Source: Dromaius novaehollandiae (Eukaryota > Chordata > Aves > Casuariiformes > Dromaiidae). Taken from it: a stretch of DNA of 64,000 nt. Under the pieces are notes generated by a model. That model did no database searches. It was given only the letters and a program-made list of their open reading frames with translations, and was not told the origin of the DNA. This document shows, piece after piece, positions 45,201-56,901 of the stretch. The stretch is taken from NCBI RefSeq assembly GCF_036370855.1, contig NC_088099.1, positions 16,769,501-16,833,500 of the forward strand, given 5' to 3'. A program made the translations under genes and the position numbers. Each line of letters begins with the position of its first letter. The stretch's first letter is position 1.

Positions 45201-46040
45201 GTATGTGGGAGCATCAGTTCAACACTGACTCAGAGGGAAGAGTGCCTCACACTGAATCATAAATGCCATATCCTGCAGCACCCTGTAAAGCCTTAGCAGT
45301 AAGGAAAGATAATGACAATGTGGTTACTGTGACTGATTTTTGAGATGCTTTTATGTATACCTTAGGCCTATCAGTAGATAAATTGCAGTGAGCTTGATTG
45401 GAAATACCCAAGGCTTTTAAGTATATTATTTTCTACTGCTGAACTGGGTATACAAACAGAATGCTATGAGACAAAAACACGAACTGAACACTATCTTCAA
45501 TTACTCTGTGTCTTGTAAATATATATGTATATATTTATGAAAAAAAGCAGGAATGCAAAATAAAACTACTTTCCTTTTACAAGTTTATTTTGCCTTTTAA
45601 TGATATAAATGAACATCCATAATAAAAGATTATGTTTCCCTTGCATCAGAAGCCTTAGTCTTCACTCTGTTTCTCCTGACTCTGCGGATAACTTCGGAGC
45701 CGGTAGGTGTGACAGTGGCCCACCTGGTCAGCCTCATTCCACCAATACCGTTTGCAGAATTTGAATGACGATCTTCTGTGGACAGAGAGCTAGCCCAAAG
45801 TCAAATTATCCTGGGTGCCCTGGCAACATTTGCATAAGCATGCAGGCTACAATACACAGAAGCAAAGCTTTAAGGTATTGCACTATTTACTGTTTGTCTT
45901 GAGTGTTATCACACGTCACCTGACGGAAGGTATCGAGGAAATACCAATATTGGGAGTATCACTCAGTATGAAAACACGGCCACACGCTGGGCTGCACCTA
46001 TTTGCGCCATTGCTCTCCCTCCCTTTTCCTCAAACACAGT
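36240..46040. other. Intergenic, AT-rich
   Basis: This is a gene-poor stretch up to the ARHGAP12 island. It holds a TTC repeat merging into a T run at about 41014-41052, an A run at about 37440-37452, and TA-rich sequence near 45518-45540. Open frames on both strands at 36505-36740 and 45630-45775 are treated as findings. No LTR, LINE or RNA gene was recognised. Confidence 0.6.
45584..45775 (-). other. Candidate minus-strand terminal exon (unassigned)
   Basis: On the minus strand a pyrimidine-rich tract ends in CTGTCCACAG at 45776. A 48-codon frame follows, from 45773 to a TAA at 45632-45630, and then AATAAA at 45589-45584, 41 bases past the stop. The peptide starts DRHSNSANGIGGMRLTRWAT and has a very basic middle (VIRRVRRNRVKTK). 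It matches no family I know. The + strand is also open across most of it, so chance is quite possible. If real, it would end a transcript running away from the ARHGAP12 promoter. Confidence 0.2.
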
Positions 46041-46863
46041 CTCCGCGTCGTGGGTACCCCTCCAGCCTCTTCCCACGGTGCCTCCCTCCCCTCAACCCGC
46101 TCTGAAGGGCTTCACCGGGCGCCGAGGCGGTCGGCAAGGAGCGTGGCCCAGCACGCGCCCCGGCCGGCGTGGCAGAGCGCAGGCCGCACCAGCACCGCAG
46201 TGCCGCCGCCGCCTCGGGCCCTTCGCGCCCCCACGGCCCCACCGCCCACGGCTGTCTTTGCAACCGTGAAAACGAGACACTATTTTTCAAAGCGAACGAT
46301 AAGATTACTTAAAATTCGGACGCTACCAAGGTCACGTCAGTTTCCAGGCTGGATCGCTGGCTGAGGTAGCCAGAGGCACCAGGCGGGCTGGCTCCCAATG
46401 ACGGCGCACCACTGTCATTACTCCTTTTCGGGGGTATGACTTAGGGCAGACATTTCCTTCTCCACCTGTGTTTTCCTGAGGAGCAGAAAGCGCCGGCCAC
46501 TCCGCACCGCCAGCCGAACCGGCAGCCGCCGGCAGCGGCCCTGAGTCGCCCCAGGAGGCGGCGGTAGCGCCGGGGGCGGGAAGGCTTGCGCAGCCCGTGC
46601 GCGCCCGGCCTCGGGCCCCCAGTGACCCCCGCGGCCGCGCTCGGCGCCGCTGCCGGGGCCGCCGGGGGACCCGGGCGGGTTCCGAGCGGCGCCTCCCGCC
46701 CCGTCCGGTCCGGTCCGGTCCGAGCCGGTCCTAGCGCCGCCGCGGGGGACCCAGCGCCCCCCAGCCTCTGCTGCGGCGGGTCCTAGCGCCCGCCGCCTGG
46801 CGCACCTCCCCCGCGACACACCTCCGCCTGGCCTGCTCCGGCCTGGCCCCGCCCCTCCCTCGG

Positions 46864-46871
46864 CACGTGAC
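46864..46871. promoter_or_regulatory. E-box CACGTGAC upstream of ARHGAP12 exon 1
   Basis: A palindromic CACGTG E-box in the CACGTGAC context preferred by USF and MiT/TFE factors lies about 130 bases before the exon 1 donor. TGACG (CRE-half) motifs at about 46868 and 46881 overlap or flank it. Binding is inference. Confidence 0.45.
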
Positions 46872-46929
46872 GCGGAGCGGTGACGCCGCTGTGCCCTGGA
46901 GCTGACACTCCGGCGGGCGGAGGGGCCGG

Positions 46930-47002
46930 GAGGGAGCCGCTGCCGCCGCCGCCACAACCGCCAGCGCCGCCGCAGCGGGGAGCGGGCCTGGCGCCGCGGC
47001 AG
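46930..47002 (+). other. ARHGAP12: ARHGAP12 non-coding exon 1 (5' end uncertain)
   Basis: The donor GCGGCAG/GTGAGG at 47002/47003 is the best splice donor in the island. It is followed by G-rich intron sequence as in many CpG-island first exons. The transcription start cannot be placed from sequence. It is expected within roughly 46880-46960, and the start given here is a guess. The exon would be joined to exon 2 at 52829. Confidence 0.55.
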
Positions 47003-50000
47003 GTGAGGGGGCGGCGGGGGAGCGGGGCGGAGGAGCGCGGGCCGCCGCCGCCGGGGCAGCCGGGCCGGGCCGGGCGGGCGGAGGGCACGTCCGCGCCCGC
47101 GGGTACGGCGCTCCGCGGCCGCCCGCCCCCGCCCGGCCCGGCTCGGGCTCGGCGCGGCGCTGCCCCGGGCGGGCGGGGAGCCGGTGGCGCCGCCCGCCTC
47201 CCGCCGCCGGGGAGCGCCGCCCCGGGGAGCCCGCGGCGCGGCTCTCTGGGGCAGCGGGCGGGGGGGCGGCCCCTCAGCGCGGTGCGGCGGCGGGAGCCGC
47301 GGGCTCGGCGGGCCGCGCGCAGCCGCCTTCCCCCGCCGGCTCGGCTCGGCGCGACGCGGCTCGGCGCGGCGGCGAACAAAGGGCCCCGCGGGCGGCGGCG
47401 CCCCGCGCGCCGGTTTCGCCTTTCGGCGCCCGCAAGTAGGTGGGAGGCGGCGGGAGCGGGCGCGGGTTTGCGGAGCGGTTCATGGCGCTCGGTCGAGGCA
47501 ACAAGTTAACAAAAGCGGCCGGCGCGGCGAGGCGAGCGGGCCGCGGGGCCCCGGGAGCTCGTCAGGGTGCCGGAGCCGTAACGTGGCGTTAAGAGTTGCC
47601 CTGGCAGTAGTTTAAAATGCGTCGCTTGTTCAGGGCTCTGAGTCAGTAGGCAGTTATTAAATGGTTACTTATTATACCTTTGATTTTTAAGGAAGTCGGA
47701 GCTCTGGGAATGCGGTGTTTGAAACAGTGCTTGATCTCAGTAGTGTTTGTTTCCGAGGAAGGGTAGAGGAGCCAGCTTGTTTTCAAAGGCTTGTGGGTTG
47801 CCCGTGTTTTGTTTATATTCGTTGTTTGCATTTGCCTCTGATATTTTTTTAAATGGCTTTTGCTTACAAATGACTGCTGTGAAATCTTAAATCGATGTCT
47901 CCTGAACAATGTGTGTGTGAAGAAGTTGGCTTTGTGACACTCTGATAAGAGAGTGGGTTTCTGCACACATTAGATGAGTGTTACAAGTGCTACTCCAAGC
48001 TGGCGCACTGAGAAACCTACACTCTGCAGATGTTGTTTTTCACAGGCGCTAGTTCAGTGAGGGTTGGTTGTCGCTGTTGAATCTGACTGAATTGAAAATT
48101 TTGCTGGAAAGTTAGTTCTGCTGGATGAAGAATGGTGCCCATTTGGAAGAAAGGTATAAATAGGGTCAAATTCTGAATGCAAGCCAAGATTATTGTAGGT
48201 TCAGTCTCCCAAGAAGTAGGCATGCACTGTATCTCCTTGAACTACTGAGAAAACTGACTGCAGAGGATATAATCATGAATCTAGTCAGCTGCAGCTGAAG
48301 TATTTTATCTGGCCTGAATTGATAAGAATTCATCCTAATTTAGTTTCAGTAATTGGGTTTATTTCTGTATCATCATCATAGAAGGGTTCATTTCAGTAAT
48401 GGGTGAAGTTTGATGCTGAAAATGGAAAAAGATTACACAAGTCAACTGCTGCTGCTTTGTAGGACATCATGAGCAAGGTCACAGGAAGAATTTTAAGGAG
48501 ATCGGTCAGAATCCTCAATTTTTTTCTATAACTTATCATTTGTTTGTATCGTGAAGCAAATAAAAATTCCATAGCCATGGTGATTAAGGTTTTCTGAGAG
48601 GGAAATGAACTAGAAAAAGACTTCCTGGTATATTGCAAAATTTTAATAATCTGGTTCTAGAAGATTAGAAAAAATATTCTGTATGATAATTTCAAAAGAG
48701 AGGTATGACACTCATCTATTGTGTACATGCTGTGTTTGGTTTGTTTGTTTGTTTGTTTTTGCTTTGTTTTGGTCTGAATTCTAGGAGGATGCTGAAGTTA
48801 GTCATGACTATAAAATATATGTGTGTGTGTTAGGACCATGCTGCTTTCAAGACCATTTGTATGAGCTTTAAGATCAATTTAGTGAGCATTTTTCTGCAGT
48901 TAAGATTAAATTGATTTGAGTACTCTAAATAGGTGAATATGTTACTATAGGGTTACGCTGGGCTAGAAAAGGCCTGCTTCTAAACAAAGATATCTGAAAC
49001 AAATCCGTCTGAGAACGTTAGAAGATGTCATTGCAGTAATTCAGGTTTGATTAGAAAAGATCCCAGTTTGTTTAGAAATGTGTAAAATCTCGCTAGTGTC
49101 AAGCGCTGCCATGCGAAATAGAACTTTATCTTTATTCCCTCTTTGAGAAAAGCATTTAACTCCCCCCGGCCCGAGGTTTCCAGTGGGAGCGGGGAGGGTG
49201 GGCTCCTGGGGAAGGTGTGGGGTTGTGCTTCGCTGCTGTCGGCACGGGCCCCGCTGCGGCCAGCCGGGTGGCCAGAGGGCAGGGGAGCAGCAGCACCCTC
49301 CAGGTAGGGCTGGGAGAGGGAAGGGGAGGGAGGAGCCGACCTCTGTAAATACCAAGCGTTGCCAGTTTTACTCAGTGTTAGCTGAGTAAGAGTTGGGAAC
49401 GGTTCCCATCGGAAATTGGAGCCTGAAGAAATCTATGCCTGAATACCTAGTGAAAGATCTCTTAACAGTTTGTTTCTTTAGTGTGGGGAGTACAGTTGGG
49501 TGCTGGCTTGCAGCTGGTTTCTTAGTGAGATGATGAGCAGCCGATGCCCTGTATGTAATCACAAGTGAGCTCTCTCTGTGTGCTCGAGTGCTCTGTAAGA
49601 TGGTGGAACGTATTTCCGTGTGGGGACGTAGTCCACCTTAAATTAGTTACCTGTAGCATTCAGGTTTTACTTTACCAAAACACAAGTGTGGCTCAAGTCT
49701 GATTTTTGGTGTTCATGATAAGTTTTCTTGTATCCTTGTTAGTGGGTCTGTTCATAATTATGAACCTCTTAATCAGGTAAGATAATTCAGAGACTTTATT
49801 TAAGGTGCTAAAGCTTACAGATGTCCTCTGTGGAAGCAAATCATTTTATTTCATACTTATCTTTTGCTAATTAAGGTTCTCGAACCTTCTTTACCGAAGT
49901 GGGTGTCATCTTGCATCACAGGTAATGGTACGGGGAAAAAATACTGTGAGGTTACAAAGTCTCCCACTGTGTTGCCTCAGTTGTCGGCCAGTGGCACAAT

Positions 50001-51507
50001 AAAGTCATACGTGCCAGGCATTGATACTGCGCGCTTGCTTCTAATCGTACTGCGCCCTTTGTGGCAGAGGTCCGGCCACGGCTGTGCTGCCTCTTGAGCC
50101 CGAGCTCACAAGACGGATGCTTGGACCCTTGGAAGAGCGTTACAGGTAGCTGTCCCCTGGGGTGCACGTAGGGTACGGGAAGTCTGTCTTCTCTGGCAGT
50201 AGAAATAAAAATAATATTAAAAAAAAACAAAATAAAACTTACTGCATTTGAGTCTGTGAAATAAAGACTATGGTAGTTAAGCTGATGTTAAGAAAACTCA
50301 GAGTATTGAGCCCATATTGAAACAACGCTAAGCATGCATGTTTATGTATGTAATTATACATAATAAATTTTCCCCCTCCTCCCCCCCTCGCTGGATAGGT
50401 ATATGGAGTAGGCAAAAGAGAAATGAAAAAATCCAAGCTTTTAAATCCTTGGTAGCCCTGTGGGAAAACATAGGCTCGTGGGGGTTTTTTTGGCTCCTGT
50501 ATGGGACGAGAAAACTGAGTCCTCTTACTTACCATTTATTTCAAACATAGCAGAGCTTAGTGGTAGACTGTAACTCAGAAACACTTGCATTTTTCTGGCA
50601 TACGACCTTGAGGCTGTGAAAGGGATTGGTAACAGTTTAGAAGAAGTGTTGGGATGAGTCACATTTAGTGACAAGAAAAAATAGCATGTGAATGAGACAG
50701 CTTCCAAAACGAGGATGAGAGTGAGAATGGCTGCGATTTGTGTATGTTTACCTTCTGTTACAGTTGCTAAACAACTGTAGATCTATGCAGAACAGCAGGT
50801 AAGCTAGTTATTTTGTACCAGTACTGTAAATAGACTATAAAGCTGCTTATTTCAATGTCTAGCTTTATGGCAGAGAGAGTAAAACAGACAGTCCTGGTAT
50901 TTTTTTCTACTGTTTTGTGTTTGTTTTGTTTTTGTTGTAGCCAGCTTTGTCTCGATGTGGTACCATCTTTTCTTTCTGCCCTGGCCTCCCATAAAGTTGT
51001 AAGTCTGATCTTGTTATTCCATTTGAAGTCTTGTAAACAATTACACCTTTAAAGCTACCTGTAGGAAATACTTCCTGGGTGTAAAACAAGATGGACTGAG
51101 GGGGAGGGGAAAGGCTATTTAAACACAGGTGACTTTTTTTTTTTTTTAGGCTGTGTTCTTGAGCTGTTTTTTTTTTTTTCCTACTGACTTAAATGGGAAG
51201 TGTATTGTATTCAAGGATCAGCCCAAATAGCAGAAGTGGTGAAAGAAAGAAAAAAGAAATGTTACAGAAAGGGGTTTCTGCTTCAATTCTCCATAGAAGT
51301 CTTTAGAAGTCTTTTTTTTTGTCACTGAGTGACTGTTTCTGCAGTTAGGCCCTAGTATGGTAGCTGAGTTCACGCTGCATCTCCGTGCCTGCGTGGAATT
51401 GCATTAGTTCCACTGTGTTGCAGGATAAGCCCTGCAGATCTCATTGTAAAGTCTGAATTTGCAGAATTGCAGGTTTCTAAATTACTTGCCTTATTCATGA
51501 AAAAAGC

Positions 51508-51544
<37 letters not shown>

Positions 51545-52828
51545 TTTATTCATTAATCTTTCTAAAATTAGCTAAGGCAGCATTTCTCTCTGGAAATTCT
51601 GTCTGAATGTTAAATATCTTCCATCCTATTTATATGCTTGATTTTTTTCAAGGGTAAGAAATCAGATCTTTCTTGTTAACTTGTTACATAGTGTTTAGTA
51701 TAAGTTGTTAAGTTTGGTTCTTACCAACTCATGAATTGTGCCTTTGCTATACGATTAAACAGGAAACACTTGGAGTTCATGGACAGGAATACAGTTGTTA
51801 TCTGGACTACGAGATGCAAAAAGTCCTTTCCAAAATTTTCATTTATTATCCTTTCAATTTATTTATTGTCCATTCTTGGTTCAGGTTCTTACTCCTGTTT
51901 TGTTATGTTTTGGTTTTAAGTTTGTTTGTTTTTAAGCTCTTGTAACTTTTGGTTAGCTTGGGTTTTCTGTGAGGTAAGTATCTTTACAAGTGCTTTTAAA
52001 AGCAAAGTAAATGGTAGCATTTAAACCACTAAAACCAAAGCATCTTGGAAACTCTAAATACTTTTATTTAATACTGCCACGGTTATGGGTAAAATTCAGC
52101 TATGGTTATGGGTAAAATTGCAGTTATGCTAGCAATTTAAAGAAATAAATAAAGAATAATTACACTACCAGTTTTAAAGACAACATCCAGGTGCAGAGGC
52201 AGTGTAATCTCTATCCAGAGACAGACTAGGTTGCGTTGTTTCCTAGTGATTGGCTTTTTCCCTCAGGTGAAGGCTGGTGTGTGGAGAGCGTGCCACATGC
52301 CTGTGACAAGGATTGCTAGCCCATGCTGAATTGGTGACCGGAGTGCAGTATTGAAGGGAGAATTAAAGGGTTTTGTAGGGAATTCTGAGCACTCTGAAAG
52401 ACTCTTGAGCAGAAACAGGATTTGAAATAAGCAAACAATAATCCTCTCCTTTTAAATATTTCTTCAGGTATTAGTATTCTGCTTCTTAAGCAAAATTAAG
52501 CCTATATGTAAGCACGAGATTGTCTCAGCTATTCCCCCAAGCCCCCAAACATGATCAACTTTACTTAGTAACAAATGAAACAGGCTTAATGGGTAACTTA
52601 GAGATAACAAGATGTGTGCATATGAGGGTTAAATTTGTTACCAAGTTTCACTGCTGGCTTTCTAGTTCACAGCTGAGAAAGGTGTCTGAAAATCTTGCAA
52701 TTTTTCATTGATTTATTAGTCTGAGGTCGACATAAATTGAATATGCAGTGTCACTTTTGAAATGACTTTCTTCTGAAGTGCTCTTAGACAATTGCTTCAT
52801 TACATGTATATATCTCTCTTTCTTACAG
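47003..52828 (+). other. ARHGAP12: ARHGAP12 intron 1
   Basis: This 5.8-kb intron starts in the island and becomes AT-rich. It contains a TTTG repeat at 48734-48757, a GC-rich patch at 49160-49330 ending in a usable donor, T runs near 51129-51179, a 33-base T run at 51509-51541, and a 23-bp tandem duplication at 52081-52119. It ends in TTCTTACAG at 52828. No coding exon is seen. Confidence 0.75.
51509..51541. repeat. Poly(T) tract, 33 bases
   Basis: A pure T33 run lies in ARHGAP12 intron 1. No retroposon body or flanking duplication is apparent on either side, so a mononucleotide microsatellite is likelier than the tail of a retroposed copy on the minus strand. Confidence 0.9.
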
Positions 52829-52912
52829 CTCTGATTAAAAGCAGGAAAAAATACTTTCCAAACAGAATGCGGCTTACCTTTTGCCTGAAAAGGTGAAATC
52901 TTTCAAGCAAAA
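52829..52912 (+). other. ARHGAP12: ARHGAP12 exon 2, 5'UTR part with short upstream ORF
   Basis: Exon 2 begins after TTCTTACAG. The 84 untranslated bases contain one upstream ATG at 52866 opening a 9-codon frame (MRLTFCLKR, stop at 52893-52895). It closes 17 bases before the main start. Its context (C at -3, C at +4) is weak, so most ribosomes would pass it. Confidence 0.85.
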
Positions 52913-53581
52913 ATGGCTGACAAAGGTGTGAAGATACTTCCAGGACAAATGTACATTGAAGTGGAGTATGACTATGAATATGAGGCCAAGGACAAGAAAA
53001 TTGTGATTAAACAAGGGGAGAAATACATCTTGGTGAAAAAGACTAACGATGACTGGTGGCAAGTCAAAAGGGATGAGAATTCCAAACCCTTCTATGTGCC
53101 AGCGCAGTACGTGAAGGAGATACCCCGAAAAGCACTGATGCCACCTGTTAAGCAAGCAGGTATGCTGCCAAATAGCACACTGAAGTTGACACATGTATTA
53201 CAGAGATCAACAGAAAATGTGAATAAGCTACCAGAGCTTTCTAGTTTTGGAAAATCTTCTCCGGTTCAAGTGTCTTGCTTAGTTCGAGATGCCAATCAAA
53301 ATGTGGGACCAAACAATAGCCCCAGTCAAACTCTTGGTTTGAGTCTGGACCTTACCCAAAACAATGGAAAACTTAACAATGAATTGCAGTCTCCCAAGAT
53401 TTCCAATCAGTATAGAGCCCTCTCTGTGGGCCATTTCCCATGTCCAGAGTTCTTGGAAATAGAGAAAACCAGCTTCTTGCATGAACAATCTTGTGATTCA
53501 GCAGGAGAAGGCTCAGAAAAAATCCATCAAGATTCAGAATCTGGAGATGAACTCAGTAGTAGCTCCACAGAGCAAGTGCAG
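52913..53581 (+). CDS. ARHGAP12: ARHGAP12 first coding exon (residues 1-223, SH3 domain)
   Basis: This is the N-terminus of Rho GTPase-activating protein 12, a multidomain protein (SH3, two WW, PH, RhoGAP; about 840 residues) that turns off Rho-family GTPases, notably Rac, at junctions and other actin-rich sites. The ATG has a strong context (A at -3, G at +4). The SH3 domain covers about residues 12-72: EYDYEYEAKD (from residue 18), the WW pair at 48-49, and FYVPAQYV at 60-67. After it comes a Ser/Thr/Asn-rich linker ending in SGDELSSSSTEQVQ. The exon ends in phase 0 at CAG/GTAAGC. The WW, PH and GAP exons lie beyond the window. ARHGAP27 and ARHGAP15 are relatives but match less well. Confidence 0.96.
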
Positions 53582-54327
53582 GTAAGCTAAAAAATCATCT
53601 CTGTAGATCTGTGGAGTTTTCTTTTTACTTTCAAGTATTACTGTAATTGTTTTCCTACTGTTTTGAGTTTTCTTCCTAATAAATTAAGATTTATTTTAAA
53701 AAGCATATTCAAGTAAAAAGTCTTGCCTCAAATTTAAGGAATTGATATGCATCTATTACTTGCAAAAATGCTTTGATTAATTCGATTTACATTACCCTGT
53801 GATTTAATGTTATATGAATATTTCTGTTAAAATTTTTTCTTTAATAAGATTGTTTTGAGGTGACATTGAATTTAGGTAGTACAGTGATTCTCTTCCAGAG
53901 TCAGGGACTCTACTGGTGTAGCGTCTTGTTTCTAGGCTTGTTGAACTTTGAAACTAGAGGAAGATAATGGTGCCAGTTACAGTAGTCAGCTTTGTCTAAG
54001 TATGTGTACAGATAGGACTATGAGCTGTAAATTAAAGTATTAGTGAATTTAATAGTTTTAAAATGGTACATTTAGAATTTGTACAGAATTTAATTTCCAG
54101 ATCTGTTGTTTTATTTGTAGACTCTTCTTGTAATGAGTCAGACTTGCTAATTCTGCTTCCCACAGTTTTACTCTGGATAAAACTCAAAGCATGCGAGTTC
54201 TCATTAATTGGTATGGAAGAATCTCAAGAATGATATACTCCCTCCTTAGGCTAAAACTGAGCATTGATGTCCTTTTTAACTTAGTAAAAGGATGATGATT
54301 ATTTTTTTTAATTACGTTTTAAATCCT

Positions 54328-54363
54328 CCCCCCCCCCCCCCCCCCAAAAAAAAAAAAAAAAAA
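54328..54363. repeat. C18A18 homopolymer junction
   Basis: Eighteen C followed directly by eighteen A. The C/G part can form an i-motif on one strand and a G-quadruplex on the other. Long runs of this kind are often misread in sequencing, so the exact lengths are uncertain. Confidence 0.9.
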
Positions 54364-56901
54364 GTGTCACTCTGACTTAGTTCATCAGGTCAATTGTGGT
54401 AAGGGTAACCAAGTTAATTCAAGACTATTGTAATTCCAGAGTTGTTCTTGAATGATTGATGTATGTGTACACACAGGTATGTATGTGTGTGTATAGGTAT
54501 AATTTTTTTGGCCCCTTATGTTTTTTCTGTAGAGAGACGTTAAACCATTTCAAAATTCTAAGGTTAATAACTCCCTACTCTTCTACACTTTCTTACGCTT
54601 AGTAATATGAAACTTGTGGCTTGGGTAAAAACTGATTGCTGTAGTAAATCTCACTTGCCAGCATCTGTTCAGAATATGAAAGGATCTGACTTCGTGTTTT
54701 ATTCAAGTAAAAGTTGATATTAGCTTTAGAAATAAAAATCTTGTCATGGAGAGTGGTGGACTGATACCAGTTTGCTGATAAGACACTACTAAGACAGTGC
54801 TGCTTAGTTCATGTGAGTGCATACGGGAAGATCTGAAAGATAGAATGGATGATTTATGTAGTCTTCAACTGCGTGAGCTCATATATATACATATGTATAT
54901 ATGTTAGGTATACATATTAATCAACACTCAGAATTGTTTTTTATATCTCACTCTGAAACTGAGTGAACTCATGCCTATATTAATCTTGCATATTAATCAC
55001 TTGGAATTGGTATATTTTTATGTAGCTTATTGTACTCTTGGCCTCTTTCTTGAAATTCTGAGTTTCTCTAGGTACAGGGCTTCATGCCTCTAATATTTGT
55101 TATCTTTTATGACAAATTTAATTTCACTTATGCTTTTCCCCCCCCTCAAATAATAAGGAATAAATAGGATTGCTGTATTTAGTTGCTTCATTTTTTTAAT
55201 ACTTGTTTAATGTGAGGATTGATCAGTTTTCTTTTATTTTCTTTACAGCAGTGTCCTAGCTCACTATAGTTGGTTTGAGCCACTTAAAACTTGTAAGGAT
55301 AAAATATTTATTTGATACTTACTTTAGAAGCATGTCTGTTAGCCCATATACTGTCCTAGTAACTATTTGCCAAATTAATGAGAGCACTTTTTGAATTTTT
55401 GAACATTTCTTTATATCCTACTTTAAATAATTTACCATATTTACATTTATATTGCATGTCAAGTCCGTTCCTTTTGCTGTATTGAATATAACTTGATGTG
55501 TCACTTTCTGTATTTAAAGCAGATGAAATTAACATTGCATGAGTGTGTTTTGGCAAACAATAATGAATATATGGCCTGCGGTTTAGTCTCCAGGTGATTT
55601 TGTCAATATTGGTATCAGACTTACTGTTTTCAACTCTTTTCTTTTCTTCTTTTTTTCTTTGGTCCCAATTAACTGAGTCAACACCAAAACTTATTTTTAA
55701 GTTTGGATTTGAGTGGGGCAGATAGGCACGTATACCTACAGACCTTGCTGTATTATGCAAGGTCTGAAGATGTAATATTTTTAGGATCCATACTTTTAAG
55801 CTTTAAGAAAATTTCCATTTCATCTATAGAAAAAACATGGCTTCGTTTTACTAATGTTGCTGTGAAACTATTGCTGTTTTTACAGTCTCGGACAATAAGC
55901 GTGTTGATACTCAATGTGTTTTGCAGTTGTCTTATTTTAAAACTCTGAAGTAACCTAATTTCATCATGTGGAATCACAGCCTCTTTAAACACAATTAAAA
56001 TACTTGACATTTAGTAGCCATAGGGTTTAAAGCAGTAGTAGCACTGATGTCACTGTTAGCTCAGTCTAGATATTATGAGTGCCAGCCTTCTCTGCTGGAA
56101 CAGTCCCATGTTTTTTATAATTCTTTCAATAATAAGCATTGTTTAGCAGAAATCAGCTGTGCAGAAATTAATGGCTTAGAAAGCTGTTTTTATTGCTCTT
56201 AGTCTGTAGTGAGAACATCAAGTTCCAGGCGTTCACACACAAGCACAACTTTCACTTCGCAGGACAGGCTGACTGTGCATCTCCATCCTCTCTGCCTGTT
56301 GCGGAATTTAGTTTTGTGCAGTCTGTGTCATAAAAACCTTCAAGTTATGGTGAAATTTAAGTAGTATTTTGTCTTAGATTTGTAAGAGTGGAGGCTTGGA
56401 TGGCCTTAATATCTTTTATGTAGATGAAATTTTCTGCCTACGTGAACTCAGGGTTTAAGCTGTCTGGATTGACAGGCTGTTACTGCTGATGCAGGACAGA
56501 GCAGATATAGAGGTAGACTGAGAGTTAAGGATCCTGCCTTTGTTATTTGTGTCTTTTTGGAGAAGGAAACTTTAAATCAAATGAGCTCCATGGCTCTGTT
56601 TCCAGGCAGATGCAGAATTGAGGGATGGATTAGTCTGAGATGATAATATTCATCCTTTGTCCAGCCTTCAGCGTTTTTTGTCTGTATCCTGAGTACAAAT
56701 GTATGAGAGGCAGAGGAGTGCTTGTATTATGAGAAGATCATGCTAAGAAATGGTTATGTCATTCTCTGAAGATTATTTTACAGCTCTTTTCCAAAATTAA
56801 AGTGCAGCTTCTGTAGCTGGACAGTCTCCAGCTCAGAGGTTTGTTGGCTGTGGAAATGCTGGAGGATCCACGTTCTCCAATGTACTGCACAAAGAAAGGG
56901 A

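Larger units (their letters stand above)
46050..47600. promoter_or_regulatory. ARHGAP12: CpG island, ARHGAP12 promoter region
   Basis: About 1.5 kb of very high GC and CpG density surrounds the inferred first exon, as expected for a broadly expressed vertebrate gene. Several GGGCGG-type GC boxes are visible and there is no TATA box near exon 1. The long frames here (up to about 209 codons, both strands) come from the lack of AT-rich stop codons and are not genes. CpG density on the upstream side leaves room for divergent transcription. Confidence 0.9.

Noticed and set aside
46418-47615. Long overlapping open frames (up to about 209 codons) on both strands in the CpG island
   Set aside because: High GC removes stop codons in every frame. 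The peptides are Arg/Pro/Gly/Ala strings, and the region fits a promoter with a non-coding first exon.
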